A stretch of 64,000 nt of DNA from Clostridia bacterium (lineage in GTDB: Bacteria; Bacillota; Clostridia; Lachnospirales; Lachnospiraceae). The translations under genes and the position numbers were made by a program. The stretch lies in contig CAJTFD010000007.1 of NCBI GenBank assembly GCA_910575625.1, positions 160,913 through 224,912 of the forward strand, given 5' to 3'. Each line of letters opens with the position of its first letter. The first letter of the stretch is position 1. The notes under the pieces were generated by a model. The model made no database searches, was not told the DNA's origin, and saw only the letters and a program-made list of their open reading frames with translations. Below are positions 8,927 to 18,792 of this stretch, in pieces.

Positions 8927-9823
8927 ATGATCGATCAAAAATACCTGGACAAAGCCGAGATCCTGATCGAGGCTCTGCCCTACATCCAACGGTTCAACCG
9001 GAAGATCGTCGTCGTCAAATACGGCGGCAGTGCCATGGTGGACCATGAACTAAAGAAAAATGTCATCGAGGATGTGGTCCTCCTCAAACTGGTCGGCTTC
9101 AAACCGATCATCGTCCACGGCGGCGGCAAAGAGATCAGCCGCTGGGTGGGCAAAGTCGGCATGGAACCCCATTTCGTAAACGGCCTGCGGGTGACCGATG
9201 CCGAGACAATGGAAGTAGCCGAGATGGTCCTGGGAAAAGTCAACAAAGAGCTGGTCTCTTTAGTCCAGTCCCTGGGCGTAAAAGCCGTGGGCATCAGCGG
9301 CAAAGACGGAGGTCTCCTCCAAGTCACCAAAAAATCATCCGACGGCGAGGACATCGGCTTCGTGGGTGAGATCCGACAAGTCACCCCGAAGATCTTAGAG
9401 GACCTGCTGGAAAAAGATTTCCTCCCGATCGTCTGCCCCATCGGCATGGACGCGGACTTCCAGACCTACAACATCAACGCGGACGACGCCGCCTGCGCCA
9501 TCGCCTCCGCCATGAACGCCGAAAAACTGGCTTTCCTCACCGACATCGAGGGCGTCTACAAAGACCCCAAGGACCAGGCGAGCCTGATCTCCGAGCTGCA
9601 TGTACACGAAGCCCAAAAACTGATCACCCAGGGAAATGTGGGCGGCGGCATGATCCCCAAATTAAACAACTGCATCAACGCCATCCAGGAGGGTGTCAAC
9701 CGGGTACACATCCTGGACGGCCGCATCCCCCACAGCCTGCTCCTCGAGATCTTCACCAACAAAGGGATCGGGACCGCCATACTGCGGGAAGACGAAAAGA
9801 GGTACTATCATGAAGACAACTGA
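8927..9823 (+). CDS. argB: N-acetylglutamate kinase
   Basis: Phosphorylates N-acetylglutamate, normally the arginine-inhibited step of the cyclic pathway. This is an amino-acid kinase fold with VVKYGGSAM near the N-terminus, [11 protein letters not shown], and the C-terminal [11 protein letters not shown]. The N-terminal extension before the VVKYGG strand (about 25 residues, [18 protein letters not shown]) is of the kind seen in arginine-sensitive, hexameric enzymes, so feedback inhibition is likely. An AAGGAG site precedes the ATG. The 3' end overlaps argD by 14 bases. Confidence 0.95.
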   Translation: MIDQKYLDKAEILIEALPYIQRFNRKIVVVKYGGSAMVDHELKKNVIEDVVLLKLVGFKPIIVHGGGKEISRWVGKVGMEPHFVNGLRVTDAETMEVAEMVLGKVNKELVSLVQSLGVKAVGISGKDGGLLQVTKKSSDGEDIGFVGEIRQVTPKILEDLLEKDFLPIVCPIGMDADFQTYNINADDAACAIASAMNAEKLAFLTDIEGVYKDPKDQASLISELHVHEAQKLITQGNVGGGMIPKLNNCINAIQEGVNRVHILDGRIPHSLLLEIFTNKGIGTAILREDEKRYYHEDN

Positions 9824-11009
9824 CTACATCGAAAGATCTGAAAGCTCCATCCTCCACACCTACAACCGCTACCAGATCGTACTGGAAAAAGGAGAAGGTG
9901 TCTATCTATACGATGTGGATGACAAGAAATATCTGGATTTTGCCGCCGGGATCGCAGTCAACGCCCTGGGCTACCACCATCCGGTCTACACAAAGACCCT
10001 GCAGGACCAGGCGGCAAGACTCACCCACATCTCCAACCTGTACTACAACACCCCGATGATGGAAGCCGGTGAAAAAGTCCTAAAAGCCAGCGGCATGGCC
10101 CGCGTATTTTTCACCAACAGCGGCGCGGAGGCCATTGAGGGCGCATTAAAAGCCGCCAAGAAATACGCCTTCCGCCGGGACGGCCACGCCGGACACAGTA
10201 TCATCGCCATGGAGCACTCCTTCCACGGCCGGACCGTGGGAGCGCTCTCCGTGACCGGGAACGCCCACTACCGTGAACCCTTCGAACCCCTGATGGGCGG
10301 CGTAAGATTTGCCAAGTTCAATGATCCAGACAGTGTAAGATCCCTGGTGGACGATACCGTATGCGCGGTCATCCTGGAGACCATCCAGGGCGAGGGCGGC
10401 ATCTACCCCGCCGACCAAAAATTCCTGGAGGACCTGCGCAGCCTGTGTGATGAGCATGACATCCTCCTGATCCTGGATGAGATCCAGTGCGGCATGGGGC
10501 GGACCGGACATCCCTTTGCCTGGCAGGAGTACGGCGTGCAGCCAGATATCATGACCTGTGCAAAAGCACTGGGCAACGGCATCCCGGTGGGCGCATTTGT
10601 CCTGGGTGAAAAAGCCTCATCCGCTTCCCTGGAACCCGGCGACCACGGCACAACCTACGGCGGAAACCCGCTGGCCTGTGCGGCCGTCAGCGCCGTCTTC
10701 GATATCTACGAGCAGGAACAGATCATCGGACACGTGCGCAAGCTGGCTCCCTATCTGGAAGAACAGCTGGAAGCTCTGATCCGGGACTATCCCTGTATAA
10801 AGGCCCGCCGTGGAAAAGGATTCATGCAGGGACTGGTGGTCGAAGACCATCCTGTAAGCGCCATCATCAACCGCGCCCTGGAAAACGGTCTGCTGATCAT
10901 CTCCGCCGGCACAAACGTGCTGCGGCTCGTGCCACCCCTAATCATCGAAAGACAGCACATCGATGAGATGATCGAGAAACTCAGGATGAGCCTGGATCAG
11001 ACCTTATGA
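9810..11009 (+). CDS. argD: Acetylornithine aminotransferase
   Basis: PLP-dependent class III aminotransferase that converts N-acetylglutamate semialdehyde to N-acetylornithine, 399 residues. The PLP lysine is Lys252 in [13 protein letters not shown], the cofactor Asp lies in [13 protein letters not shown], and [13 protein letters not shown] contacts the phosphate. I chose the ATG at 9810, with GAGG upstream and translational coupling to argB. Earlier in-frame starts lie inside argB. It is the last gene of the operon and is followed by a strong terminator. Confidence 0.95.
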   Translation: MKTTDYIERSESSILHTYNRYQIVLEKGEGVYLYDVDDKKYLDFAAGIAVNALGYHHPVYTKTLQDQAARLTHISNLYYNTPMMEAGEKVLKASGMARVFFTNSGAEAIEGALKAAKKYAFRRDGHAGHSIIAMEHSFHGRTVGALSVTGNAHYREPFEPLMGGVRFAKFNDPDSVRSLVDDTVCAVILETIQGEGGIYPADQKFLEDLRSLCDEHDILLILDEIQCGMGRTGHPFAWQEYGVQPDIMTCAKALGNGIPVGAFVLGEKASSASLEPGDHGTTYGGNPLACAAVSAVFDIYEQEQIIGHVRKLAPYLEEQLEALIRDYPCIKARRGKGFMQGLVVEDHPVSAIINRALENGLLIISAGTNVLRLVPPLIIERQHIDEMIEKLRMSLDQTL

Positions 11010-11028
11010 CAGATCTGCCATTTTGGGC

Positions 11029-11080
11029 AATAAAAAGAGAACGGCCGCTGCTATATCACAGGTGCCGTTCTCTTTTTATT
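11029..11080. terminator. Strong bidirectional terminator after argD
   Basis: A perfect 17-base stem (11029-11045 with 11064-11080), A-rich on one side and T-rich on the other, can end both the rightward arg operon and the leftward gene that ends at 11088. Confidence 0.85.
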
Positions 11081-11087
11081 GTATCGT

Positions 11088-12362
11088 TTATCTTATGATC
11101 TTAAACTTTTTCGTTAATACGCCAAAATAGTCGCCCTTCCCCTTGAAGATGATCGCGGCCGTTCCAACTTTCACGTTATTTTTATAGGATACCGTGTAGT
11201 CCCGGCCTTTTTTTAATGTCACCCCATTCAGTTTTACCGTGGGCGACTGGGTGCGTTTTTTTCCGGTGTATTTTTTCGTCTTGATCCCGGAGACTTTTGC
11301 CTTTGCAATGTTATAAACGTTATAGTTGATCACCGCTGCGGCTTTCTTTTTATAGGAGACCGCTGACATTGGATAGGTCTTGTTGAACGCTGATGACTTA
11401 TACGCGCTGTCCCGCACATGGTTGGGGAACTCTTTATTGCTCTTGAGGAAAAACACGTATTTTTTCATCCCGGCATCCCAGGTACTGTCCAGATTGTAGT
11501 ATCGGTTCTTCAGCCGCACGATGTTCCAGGCATGGGGAACGCCCCTGGATTCCCCCGGCATCACCCGCACCCGCAAGCCGGAATCCACTGCCATCCGGTA
11601 AAACAGGCTGGCATAACCCTGGCACACGGCAGTCCCTTTCATGAGCGCATTGTACGCTGTGTATTTCCCCACAGTGCTGTCACCCAGCGTAGCCCGATCG
11701 TACTCCACATGTCTGCAGATATAATCATAGATGGCTTTGATCTTGCCGTATGCCGCCTTATTTTTTACGCCCAGGGAGGACAGGACGCTCTTGACCTTCG
11801 CCGTCACCCGTCTTTCCTGCTGCTTGGTCGTATAATAGCGCATCACATATGTGACCATATATTTGCCCGTGCCATACCGATACCGCATGACGCTGGATGC
11901 GTATCCGCCCAGATGGTAGCGGATATAATCCCCCTCGTCCCCCGCGGTGCCTTTGCCCACGGCCAATGCCTGCTCAAAGAGCGTGGAGGCCAGTTTCTTG
12001 GCGTTCACATTGCCCGCCTGCACGTATACGCTGACCATGCTTTTCCGCTCCACCATCTGCCTGCATATGGAAGACGCGGCTTTTGCCTTCGATAAAAATG
12101 TCAGCGACGACCCGGCCCCGGCCCGTTCCTCCTGTGACTCCTCCTGGAGCCCATCCAGCGCGCTCCTTATGGAATCTGCATCCTCCACGTCCTGGTACAT
12201 GGGATTGATCCAGATATCCTCCACGCTCTGCGGCGCATCCCCGGCCTCCTCACTCAGGCTGCCGCTGCCATCCGCCGCCAGCGCCTCCCAGGAAAAACCA
12301 TTCATCAACAGTACCAACCCCAACAACAACGCCCCGATCCTCTTCCTCATAATACTGTCCAC
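11088..12362 (-). CDS. Secreted transglutaminase-like (TGc) domain protein
   Basis: Exported protein with a signal peptide (about residues 5-30, ending ALAA) and a transglutaminase/protease-like core. The likely triad is Cys247 (VCQGYA), His277 (PHAWN) and Asp292 (LDSTWD). The C-terminal 80 residues form a Firmicutes surface repeat (KKYTGKKRT, then KKGRDYTVSY and VGTAAIIFKGKGDY), an Ig-like wall module. The function is probably peptide or wall-protein processing; substrate unknown. The start is GTG at 12362 with AAAGG five bases upstream; an ATG at 12350 is an equal alternative. It stands alone. Confidence 0.85.
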   Translation of the reverse strand: MDSIMRKRIGALLLGLVLLMNGFSWEALAADGSGSLSEEAGDAPQSVEDIWINPMYQDVEDADSIRSALDGLQEESQEERAGAGSSLTFLSKAKAASSICRQMVERKSMVSVYVQAGNVNAKKLASTLFEQALAVGKGTAGDEGDYIRYHLGGYASSVMRYRYGTGKYMVTYVMRYYTTKQQERRVTAKVKSVLSSLGVKNKAAYGKIKAIYDYICRHVEYDRATLGDSTVGKYTAYNALMKGTAVCQGYASLFYRMAVDSGLRVRVMPGESRGVPHAWNIVRLKNRYYNLDSTWDAGMKKYVFFLKSNKEFPNHVRDSAYKSSAFNKTYPMSAVSYKKKAAAVINYNVYNIAKAKVSGIKTKKYTGKKRTQSPTVKLNGVTLKKGRDYTVSYKNNVKVGTAAIIFKGKGDYFGVLTKKFKIIR

Positions 12363-12706
12363 CTTAACCTTTCCTTTTCAAGAACTTTATTCTTTCCTAT
12401 GACTAATTTAACATTTTTTTAAGGATCCGTCACGTTCTTTTTATCATTTTCAATTTATTTTCACATTCTGCGCCGCCCTCTGCTCTTGTTCATATTTATT
12501 TCATTTTTTGATCATAGTTTGAACACATATCCGTGATAAAGTAATACTCATAAAAATGTTAAGCATTTTTTGTTTCACATTTAGCCGGAAGTGATAACGG
12601 CTTCCGGCCCTCCTTTCATAATTCTACCTCCTTTTTTTAATATAGAGGTATCCCCGCCCTGCATCTGGTGACAGACGCTGGAGCGGGGACTTTTTTTGAT
12701 CCTTTT
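12363..12706. other. Structured intergenic stretch, no clear gene
   Basis: This 344-base gap holds three hairpins close together. They are GCCGGAAG/CTTCCGGC (12584-12608), TACCTC/GAGGTA (12625-12650) and a two-tier stem with CCCCGC/GCGGGG outside and GCATCTG/CAGACGC inside (12652-12688). Rightward, the last is followed by seven T and would be a terminator. Leftward, the inner stem pairs fully with a G-U wobble, and the TACCTC strand would mask a GGAGG site in front of a 12-codon reading frame (ATG at 12619, MKGGPEAVITSG). Which strand matters is open. A weak rightward promoter, TTGAAC-N17-TAATAC, is upstream. Confidence 0.4.
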
Positions 12707-13447
12707 TTAAATTATCTTCGAGAGAAAATCTTTCAGTCTGGGATTTTTCGGATTTTCGAAAAATTCCTGGGGCGGCGCGTCTTCTAAGACTTCCCCGTCC
12801 GCCATGAAGAGCACACGGCTGGCCACTTCTTTTGCAAAGCCCATCTCATGGGTCACCACGACCATGGTCATGCCGCCTTTTGCCAGCTCGCCCATGATCT
12901 CCAGCACTTCCCCGACCATCTCCGGGTCCAGGGCCGAAGTCGGCTCGTCGAAGAGCATCACATCCGGATCCATAGCCAGGGCCCGGGCGATGGCGATCCG
13001 CTGTTTCTGGCCGCCGGAGAGCATGGCCGGGTAGGTGTCCGCTTTATCGGGCAGCCCCACCCGCTTTAGCAGTTCCATGGCCCGTTTGTCCGCTTCCGCC
13101 GCGGAGATCCCTTTCAGTTTGCGGGGGGCCAGCGTGATGTTCTCCCTGATGGTCAGGTGGGGAAACAGGTTAAAATGCTGGAAGACCATGCCCATCTTCT
13201 GGCGGTGCCGGTCTATATCAGTCTTTTTGTCCATGATGTCGACCCCTTCGAATATGACCTGCCCTTCCGTCGCTTCCTCCAGCCGGTTCATGCAGCGCAG
13301 GAAGGTACTCTTTCCAGAACCGGAAGGGCCTACGATGAAAACGACTTCCCCGGAATGGATACGGGTGGAGATATTCTTTAAGGCTTTCACTTTATCAAAA
13401 CTTTTTGTGAGATCTTTGATCTCGATCAATGGTCTATCAGCGTTCAC
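12707..13447 (-). CDS. glnQ: Amino-acid ABC importer, ATP-binding protein (GlnQ-type)
   Basis: ATPase of a polar amino-acid importer, acting at the inner face of the membrane. Walker [10 protein letters not shown], signature [15 protein letters not shown] and Walker [15 protein letters not shown] are intact; length 246 is typical. The start is GTG at 13447, which overlaps the permease gene by 11 bases, with AAGGAGG ten bases upstream. It pairs with the fused binding-protein/permease gene just upstream. The family is PAAT; the amino acid (glutamine, glutamate or another) is not certain, so the symbol is by similarity. Confidence 0.93.
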   Translation of the reverse strand: MNADRPLIEIKDLTKSFDKVKALKNISTRIHSGEVVFIVGPSGSGKSTFLRCMNRLEEATEGQVIFEGVDIMDKKTDIDRHRQKMGMVFQHFNLFPHLTIRENITLAPRKLKGISAAEADKRAMELLKRVGLPDKADTYPAMLSGGQKQRIAIARALAMDPDVMLFDEPTSALDPEMVGEVLEIMGELAKGGMTMVVVTHEMGFAKEVASRVLFMADGEVLEDAPPQEFFENPKNPRLKDFLSKII

Positions 13448-16301
13448 TGCTGCGCAGCCTCCTTTCCAGAAGTTTTACAAAATATGTAAAGATCATGACC
13501 ATCGCCAGGTAGATCGCGGCGACCGTCAGCAACGGTATATAGGCGTTATATGTCTGGCTGCGGATGATATCCCCGCCTTTCGTCAGATCCTGCAGGGCGA
13601 TGTAACCGCAGACGGAAGTCTCCTTGAGCAGCACGACAAACTCGTTGGCCAGCGCCGGGAGCACATTTTTGAGCGCCTGGGGCAGGATGATGTAGACCAT
13701 GGTCTGCAGGTAGTTGAAGCCAAGGCTCCTGCCCGCTTCGAACTGTCCGTTGTCGATGGAGAGGATCCCGCCGCGGATGATCTCCGCCACGTACGCGCCG
13801 GAATTGATCCCGAACGCCAGGGAGGCCACCACGATCTTATTGGTGAAGGAGGCAAAGATGATATAGTAGATAATCAAAAGCTGTACCAGCACAGGCGTCC
13901 CCCGGATCACCGTCAGGTAGATCTGGCAGAGCAGGTTCAAGACTTTCAGCTTCCTGGTCTTTTCATAGGTAGAGCGGATGATCGCCACTATAAAGCCGAT
14001 GATGATCCCCAAGATCACAGCCAGCAGCGTGATCTCCAGTGTCACGATCAGACCGTTCGTGATGTATCTCCAGCGGCCTTTGCTCACCAGGTTATCATAG
14101 AGGGCTTCTTTTAACCCGGAGGACGCTTCCTCTTCCACTGCCGGGGTCGTCTCAGACGCTCCCTCGCCGGAGTTGATATACGCGGCTTTGATCTCGTCCA
14201 GACGGCCGGACTCTTTTAGCTCCGCCAGGGCCCCGTTGATCTTCTCCAGCAGATCCTCATTCCCCTTGGCGATCGCCAGGGCGTATTCTTCTGTGGTAAA
14301 TTCCTCATCTGTGAGCTTAAGGCCCTCGTTCTGTTCCACGAAGACGCCGGCCGGCTCCTGGTCGATGACGACCGCGTCGATCTTATCTGACAGCAGCGAC
14401 TGTACCGCCTCAAAGCCTTTGTTATAACGCTCGATCTGGGCATCCTCGATATCTTCTGCGTAGATATCCCCGGTGGTCCCCAGCTGCACGCCGATCTTCT
14501 TTCCCACCAGGTCGTCAGGCGTGGCGATCGGGCTGTCTTCCTTGACGATGATCACCTGCGCGGAGGTCGTGTACGGGTCGCTGAAATCCACGCTTTTTAA
14601 GCGGTCTTCCGTCACCGTCATGCCCGCCGCGCCCACATCTGCCTTCCCGGAGGTCACCGCCGTGATGATGGAGTCAAAAGCCATATCCTCGATCTGCAGT
14701 TCCATACCCAGCTTCTCGGCAACAGCCTGGGCGATCTCCACGTCGATGCCGATGATCTCGCTGCCCTCGTAATACTCATAGGGCGGGAATTCTGCGTTGG
14801 TCGCCATGATCAGTTTCTCGCCGGTGCTCTCTTTCGCTCCTTCCTCGCCGCTATTGATATAGGCCGCTTTGATCTCGTCCAGACGGCCGGATCTCTTTAA
14901 CTTCGCCAGTGCCGCGTTGACTTTCTCCAGCAGCTCCTTATTATCCTTGGCGAACGCCAGGGCGTATTCTTCCTCTGTAAATTCTTCGTCGGTCAGTTTC
15001 AGTCCCTCATTCTGCTCCACGAACACCGCTGCCGGTTCCTGGTCGATGATCACTGCGTCAATCTTATCCGACTGCAGTGACTGCACTGCCTCGAAGCCCT
15101 TGTTGTAACGCTCAATCTGGGCATCCTCGATGTCCTCGGAATAGATGTCCCCGGTGGTCCCCAGCTGCACGCCGATCTTCTTTCCCACCAGGTCGTCGGG
15201 CGTGGCGATCGGACTGTCTTCTTTGACAATGATCACCTGCGCGGATTTCGTGTATGTATCACTGAAATCAACACTCTTTAAGCGGTCTTCCGTCACCGTC
15301 ATCCCGGCTGCTCCGAAGTCCGCTTTCCCGGAGGTCACCGCCGTGATGATCGCATCGAAGGCCATGTCCTCCACCTGCAGCTCCATCCCCAGTTCATCCG
15401 CGATCGCCTGGGCGATCTCTACATCGATGCCGACGATCCCGCTGCCTTCATAATATTCATAGGGCGGAAATTCTGCGTTGGTCGCCATGATCAGCTTCTC
15501 GCCGGTGCTCTTTGGCTTTTCTTCCTCGGCGTCCGCTTCCCCTTCATTGATATAGGCCGCTTTGATCTCATCCAGACGGCCGGATCTCTCAAGGTTGGCC
15601 AGAGCGGCGTTGACTTTCTCCAGCAGTTCTGTGTTGCCTTTGGCTATGGCCAGGGCGTATTCCTCGTCTGTAAATTCTTCCTCTGTCAGCTTCAGCCCTT
15701 CATTTTGCTCCACAAAGACCGCCGCCGGTTCCTGGTCGATGATCACCGCATCGATCTTGTCCGAGAGCAGGGACTGGACCGCCTCGAAGCCTTTGTTATA
15801 GCGCTCGATCGTGGCATCCTCAATGTCCTCCGAATAGAGGTCACCGGTGGTCCCCAGCTGCACGCCGATCTTCTTTCCCACCAGATCATCGGGTGTGGCG
15901 ATGGCACTGTCTTCCCTGACGATGATCACCTGTGCAGATCTTGTGTAGGTGTCGCTGAAATTGACACTCTTTAAACGGTCTTCCGTCACCGTCATGCCTG
16001 CCGCTCCGATATCAGCCTTTCCCGAGGTCACGGCTGTGATGATCGCGTCAAACGCCATATCCTCGATCTGCAGTTCCATGTCCAGTTCCTCGGCGACCGC
16101 CCGGGCGATCTCCACGTCAATACCTACGATGTCACTGCCATCATAGTATTCATACGGAGGGAATTCCGCATTTGTCGCCATGATCAGTTTGTCCTTTGAC
16201 CCCGATGATGCCAGGACCGGACAGACAGACAGGACGATCCCCAGCACTACAAAAGCCAGTAGGAAGATCTGGGGGAGTTTCGTGTGGTCTTTCCTGTTCA
16301 T
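13437..16301 (-). CDS. glnP: Three-binding-domain amino-acid ABC permease (GlnP-type fusion)
   Basis: A 954-residue fusion: signal/anchor segment (about 9-32), three near-identical SBP_bac_3 binding domains (about 38-252, 269-483 and 496-710), then a HisM-type permease (about 735-950). Each binding domain carries [29 protein letters not shown] and GVQLGTTGD. The permease has the EAA loop, from [12 protein letters not shown] through [11 protein letters not shown]. The known lactococcal and streptococcal GlnP carries two such domains; three is more than usual. The ATG has AAAGGAG six bases upstream. Binding sites fused to the permease do away with a free binding protein. Substrate is inferred only as a polar amino acid. 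Confidence 0.95.
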   Translation of the reverse strand: MNRKDHTKLPQIFLLAFVVLGIVLSVCPVLASSGSKDKLIMATNAEFPPYEYYDGSDIVGIDVEIARAVAEELDMELQIEDMAFDAIITAVTSGKADIGAAGMTVTEDRLKSVNFSDTYTRSAQVIIVREDSAIATPDDLVGKKIGVQLGTTGDLYSEDIEDATIERYNKGFEAVQSLLSDKIDAVIIDQEPAAVFVEQNEGLKLTEEEFTDEEYALAIAKGNTELLEKVNAALANLERSGRLDEIKAAYINEGEADAEEEKPKSTGEKLIMATNAEFPPYEYYEGSGIVGIDVEIAQAIADELGMELQVEDMAFDAIITAVTSGKADFGAAGMTVTEDRLKSVDFSDTYTKSAQVIIVKEDSPIATPDDLVGKKIGVQLGTTGDIYSEDIEDAQIERYNKGFEAVQSLQSDKIDAVIIDQEPAAVFVEQNEGLKLTDEEFTEEEYALAFAKDNKELLEKVNAALAKLKRSGRLDEIKAAYINSGEEGAKESTGEKLIMATNAEFPPYEYYEGSEIIGIDVEIAQAVAEKLGMELQIEDMAFDSIITAVTSGKADVGAAGMTVTEDRLKSVDFSDPYTTSAQVIIVKEDSPIATPDDLVGKKIGVQLGTTGDIYAEDIEDAQIERYNKGFEAVQSLLSDKIDAVVIDQEPAGVFVEQNEGLKLTDEEFTTEEYALAIAKGNEDLLEKINGALAELKESGRLDEIKAAYINSGEGASETTPAVEEEASSGLKEALYDNLVSKGRWRYITNGLIVTLEITLLAVILGIIIGFIVAIIRSTYEKTRKLKVLNLLCQIYLTVIRGTPVLVQLLIIYYIIFASFTNKIVVASLAFGINSGAYVAEIIRGGILSIDNGQFEAGRSLGFNYLQTMVYIILPQALKNVLPALANEFVVLLKETSVCGYIALQDLTKGGDIIRSQTYNAYIPLLTVAAIYLAMVMIFTYFVKLLERRLRSSER
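14172..16190 (-). repeat. Three tandem in-frame copies of a binding-domain sequence
   Basis: Copies lie at about 15546-16190, 14853-15497 and 14172-14816, with periods of 693 and 681 bases, joined by acidic linkers of 12-16 codons. Long runs are nearly identical between copies at DNA level, which points to recent duplication or gene conversion. Short-read assemblies could easily collapse this stretch. Confidence 0.9.
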
Positions 16302-16383
16302 ATGTTTCTCCTTTCCGTTTACAGCGCGCGGAGGATCTGATGTTTTTCCCTATTCCTTTACCCCTTTAACGCACTTATAGGAT

Positions 16384-16411
16384 ATTGTATCATTTCCTGA
16401 CGAAAATACAA
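16384..16411 (-). promoter_or_regulatory. Probable promoter of the amino-acid importer
   Basis: Read leftward: TTGTAT (16406-16411), 16-base spacer, TACAAT (16384-16389). This leaves a leader of about 75 bases before the ATG at 16301. Confidence 0.5.
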
Positions 16412-16505
16412 GGTTTTCATGATCTATCCATATCAGATAACGTTCAATATAAACTTTTAAGGCAGGGATCCCTCCCCGCCTCATCCACCCATAGCGCCCC
16501 CATAT

Positions 16506-16766
16506 CTATACCTCGATCAGATCATGTTCTTTCGGGATAGATCTTCCAGACTCGATATCTGCGGCACGTTTTTCCAAAACCTTCATGTCGCTTTCACTGT
16601 AAAACGGGTCTGCCGCTACTCCAAAAGGGATCCTCCTCTCATTCCCGACTTTTACCGCAAAAATATTAAAAGCCGTGCTCAATGACAGACCCATATCCTT
16701 ACAGGCGGATCCCATCTTCCTTTTTACTTCCTCATCGATCCGAAAATCCACCATTGTCTGGGCCAT
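16506..16766 (-). CDS. RelB/DinJ-family antitoxin, no partner toxin
   Basis: Small protein of 86 residues with the ribbon-helix-helix start MAQTMVDFRIDEEVKRK, followed by the family's helix LSLSTAFNIFAVKV and the IPFGV segment. Antitoxins of this family bind their own promoter and neutralise a YafQ/RelE-type RNase. No toxin frame follows; the 200 bases downstream are noncoding and then the importer promoter begins. It is either an orphan or acts in trans. I chose the ATG at 16766, with AGGAG ten bases upstream; the longer form from 16796 is less likely. Confidence 0.8.
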   Translation of the reverse strand: MAQTMVDFRIDEEVKRKMGSACKDMGLSLSTAFNIFAVKVGNERRIPFGVAADPFYSESDMKVLEKRAADIESGRSIPKEHDLIEV

Positions 16767-16791
16767 ACGTCCACCACTCCTTTTTTCTTTA

Positions 16792-16833
16792 AGCATAACA
16801 CGATCAACATACAGTGTAAAGTGATTGCTTTAC
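16792..16833 (-). promoter_or_regulatory. Antitoxin promoter with overlapping operator
   Basis: Read leftward: TTTACA (16815-16820), 17-base spacer, TATGCT (16792-16797). A perfect inverted repeat, GTAAAG (16816-16821) and CTTTAC (16828-16833), covers the -35 box. This is the expected place for autorepression by a ribbon-helix-helix antitoxin. The divergent thioredoxin gene starts 63 bases away and could share control. Confidence 0.55.
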
Positions 16834-16895
16834 TTCTATCATATCTGCATTTTTTCTCGCGGACCGCACATACTAAATCCACGAGGAGGTATGAT

Positions 16896-17201
16896 ATGGA
16901 GATATTGAAAGTAAACGAAGATAATTTCAAAGAACAGGTCTTACAGGCAGATACACCTACATTAGTAGATTTTTACGCAGACTGGTGCGGGCCATGCCGG
17001 GGGCTCGCACCGATATTAGAAGGACTGGCCCAGGAAGACCAGCTCCGGATCGCCAAAGTCGATGTGGATAAAAACCCCAGACTGACAGATCAGTATAAGG
17101 TCATGGCGATCCCCACATTGCTGCTGTTCAAAGACGGAGAAGTTGCCGACCGAAAAACGGGCGGTATATCCAAACAGGAGATACAGGGGATGGTGCGTTA
17201 G
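16896..17201 (+). CDS. trxA: Thioredoxin
   Basis: Cytosolic thiol-disulfide carrier of 101 residues with the classical active site WCGPC in VDFYADWCGPCRGLAP and the cis-proline segment MAIPTLLLFKDG. The ATG at 16896 follows GAGGAGG. The in-frame start at 16821 would add 25 residues drawn from promoter DNA and is rejected. No thioredoxin reductase is adjacent. The last codons form one arm of the gene's own terminator. Confidence 0.93.
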   Translation: MEILKVNEDNFKEQVLQADTPTLVDFYADWCGPCRGLAPILEGLAQEDQLRIAKVDVDKNPRLTDQYKVMAIPTLLLFKDGEVADRKTGGISKQEIQGMVR

Positions 17202-17218
17202 CCATCCCCTGTACCTTT
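17182..17218 (+). terminator. Terminator overlapping the thioredoxin stop codon
   Basis: TACAGGGGATGG (17182-17193) pairs perfectly with CCATCCCCTGTA (17202-17213), then CCTTTAT. The stop codon TAG lies at the loop end, so the left arm is coding sequence. Confidence 0.75.
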
Positions 17219-17220
17219 AT

Positions 17221-18774
17221 TCAATACCGTCCCTGCTCATCATAATCTTTTTTGTTCTCATCATATTTTTGAGGATCCTTCATGATACGGACAATCCCCG
17301 CTACAGTCAGCAGTTCGATCCACAACGCCGGAAATGCGCCGATATTGCTGATCATCTTGACGCCTGAGATATCCGAATAGACCACGATGATAAACGTCGA
17401 TACACCGATGACCAGACCCACGATCACTTTGACCCAAGTCTTTTTTCCCTCGTTCTGTCCTCTCTGCTCTTTTGCAGTCACCAGCCCCGCCAGGGAATCC
17501 GCTGCAGAATCCGAAGCCGTCACAACAGAGATACAGGCTACACATAAAAATACAACCGTGATCAAAAGCGGAAACGGCAGATGCTCAAATACAGCATACA
17601 CCGTATATTCATATCCTTTTGCATAGGCATCCGCAACCCCATATCCAGCGCGTTCAAAATGCATGGATGTACCACTGAAGATGGACATCCAGACCGCCGT
17701 GAAAATGGAGGGCCATACCAGAGTCAGCGACAAGATCCGCCGAAAAGTCTGTCCATAGCAGACTTTTCCGATGAACATAGCGGAAATCGGCGCCCAAGTC
17801 ATATACGCAGCCCAGTAGAAGATAGACCACCAGTAGGACCAGTCATCGCCGCTCACCGCATTCGTCCGCAGCATAGAACTGAAGAAATGCGCGATCATGT
17901 TCCCTGCGCCCTCCACGCCATAGTTAAAGATAAACGCAGTCGGCCCGCATATCAATGTGAACACAGCCAGAAAAGCAAAGAAATACAGGTTCATATTGGA
18001 CAAGATCCGTATCCCCTTCATCACCCCAGTCACAGAAGATACTACAAAAGTCACCACGATCACAGCCACAAGCACGGCAATGGCCAAAGGCGTTTTTCCA
18101 ATCCCTCCACCCGACAGATGTGTGATCCCGCCCAGCAGCGATAAAACCGCCGTACCGATGGTCCCCACCATACCGCACAGCAGTGTGAAGACACAGACGA
18201 TGTCTACCACCCCGCTGATCTTCCCCTCCATTTTTTTCCCAAACACTGGGTAGAGGAACTCTCTGACAGAAAACGGCCGTTTCATATTATAAAATATAAA
18301 GGCAAAAAATACAGAAGGAAGGGCATACAGCCCATATGCCGGAAACGTCCAGTGTAGCAGCACAGTCTCCATGGCAAAGTCAGCCGCACCGTCGCTATAA
18401 GGTTCCAGACCCAGTGTTGACAATGGCGCCGTGTAATGCGCCATGATCTCCGCCGTGCCCCAGGTGACCATGCCGATGCCCACGATGCTGCACAACACGA
18501 TGGCAAAGATATCTTTTGCTTTCATCTTCGGTTCTGCGTCTTTTCCCCCGACCTTTATCTTGCCAAAAGGTGAGAGCATGACCGCGAAACATACGAGCAG
18601 CACGATGAGCGTCGTCAGGCTGTACAGCCATCCAAAATTAGACAAAAGCGCTGTATTGACTTTATTTAACACAGAGAAGAAAGAATCTCCGGCAGCCAGG
18701 GATATGACAAGTCCCGCCACCAGGAGGATCATGGGCGTCCAAAATACCACCGGACGTATATTCGTCTTTTTCAT
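17221..18774 (-). CDS. BCCT-family transporter (betaine/carnitine/choline type)
   Basis: Twelve-span carrier of 517 residues for quaternary amines. The N-terminal WGTAEIMAHY and the aromatic box around YWAAYMTWAPISAMFIGKV match the family's substrate site and signature. It is the last gene of a leftward operon with an MFS carrier and an MttB-family methyltransferase, which points to uptake of a methylated amine as growth substrate rather than as osmoprotectant; this is inferred from context. The ATG has GGAGAG five bases upstream. Which amine is carried (glycine betaine, proline betaine, carnitine or another) cannot be read from sequence. Confidence 0.9.
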   Translation of the reverse strand: MKKTNIRPVVFWTPMILLVAGLVISLAAGDSFFSVLNKVNTALLSNFGWLYSLTTLIVLLVCFAVMLSPFGKIKVGGKDAEPKMKAKDIFAIVLCSIVGIGMVTWGTAEIMAHYTAPLSTLGLEPYSDGAADFAMETVLLHWTFPAYGLYALPSVFFAFIFYNMKRPFSVREFLYPVFGKKMEGKISGVVDIVCVFTLLCGMVGTIGTAVLSLLGGITHLSGGGIGKTPLAIAVLVAVIVVTFVVSSVTGVMKGIRILSNMNLYFFAFLAVFTLICGPTAFIFNYGVEGAGNMIAHFFSSMLRTNAVSGDDWSYWWSIFYWAAYMTWAPISAMFIGKVCYGQTFRRILSLTLVWPSIFTAVWMSIFSGTSMHFERAGYGVADAYAKGYEYTVYAVFEHLPFPLLITVVFLCVACISVVTASDSAADSLAGLVTAKEQRGQNEGKKTWVKVIVGLVIGVSTFIIVVYSDISGVKMISNIGAFPALWIELLTVAGIVRIMKDPQKYDENKKDYDEQGRY

Positions 18775-18792
18775 GGAATCTCTCCTTTATAT

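Noticed and set aside
14172..16190. Long tandem repeat considered as a CRISPR or satellite array
   Set aside because: The units are 680-690 bases, in frame and encode intact binding domains, so this is gene-internal duplication.
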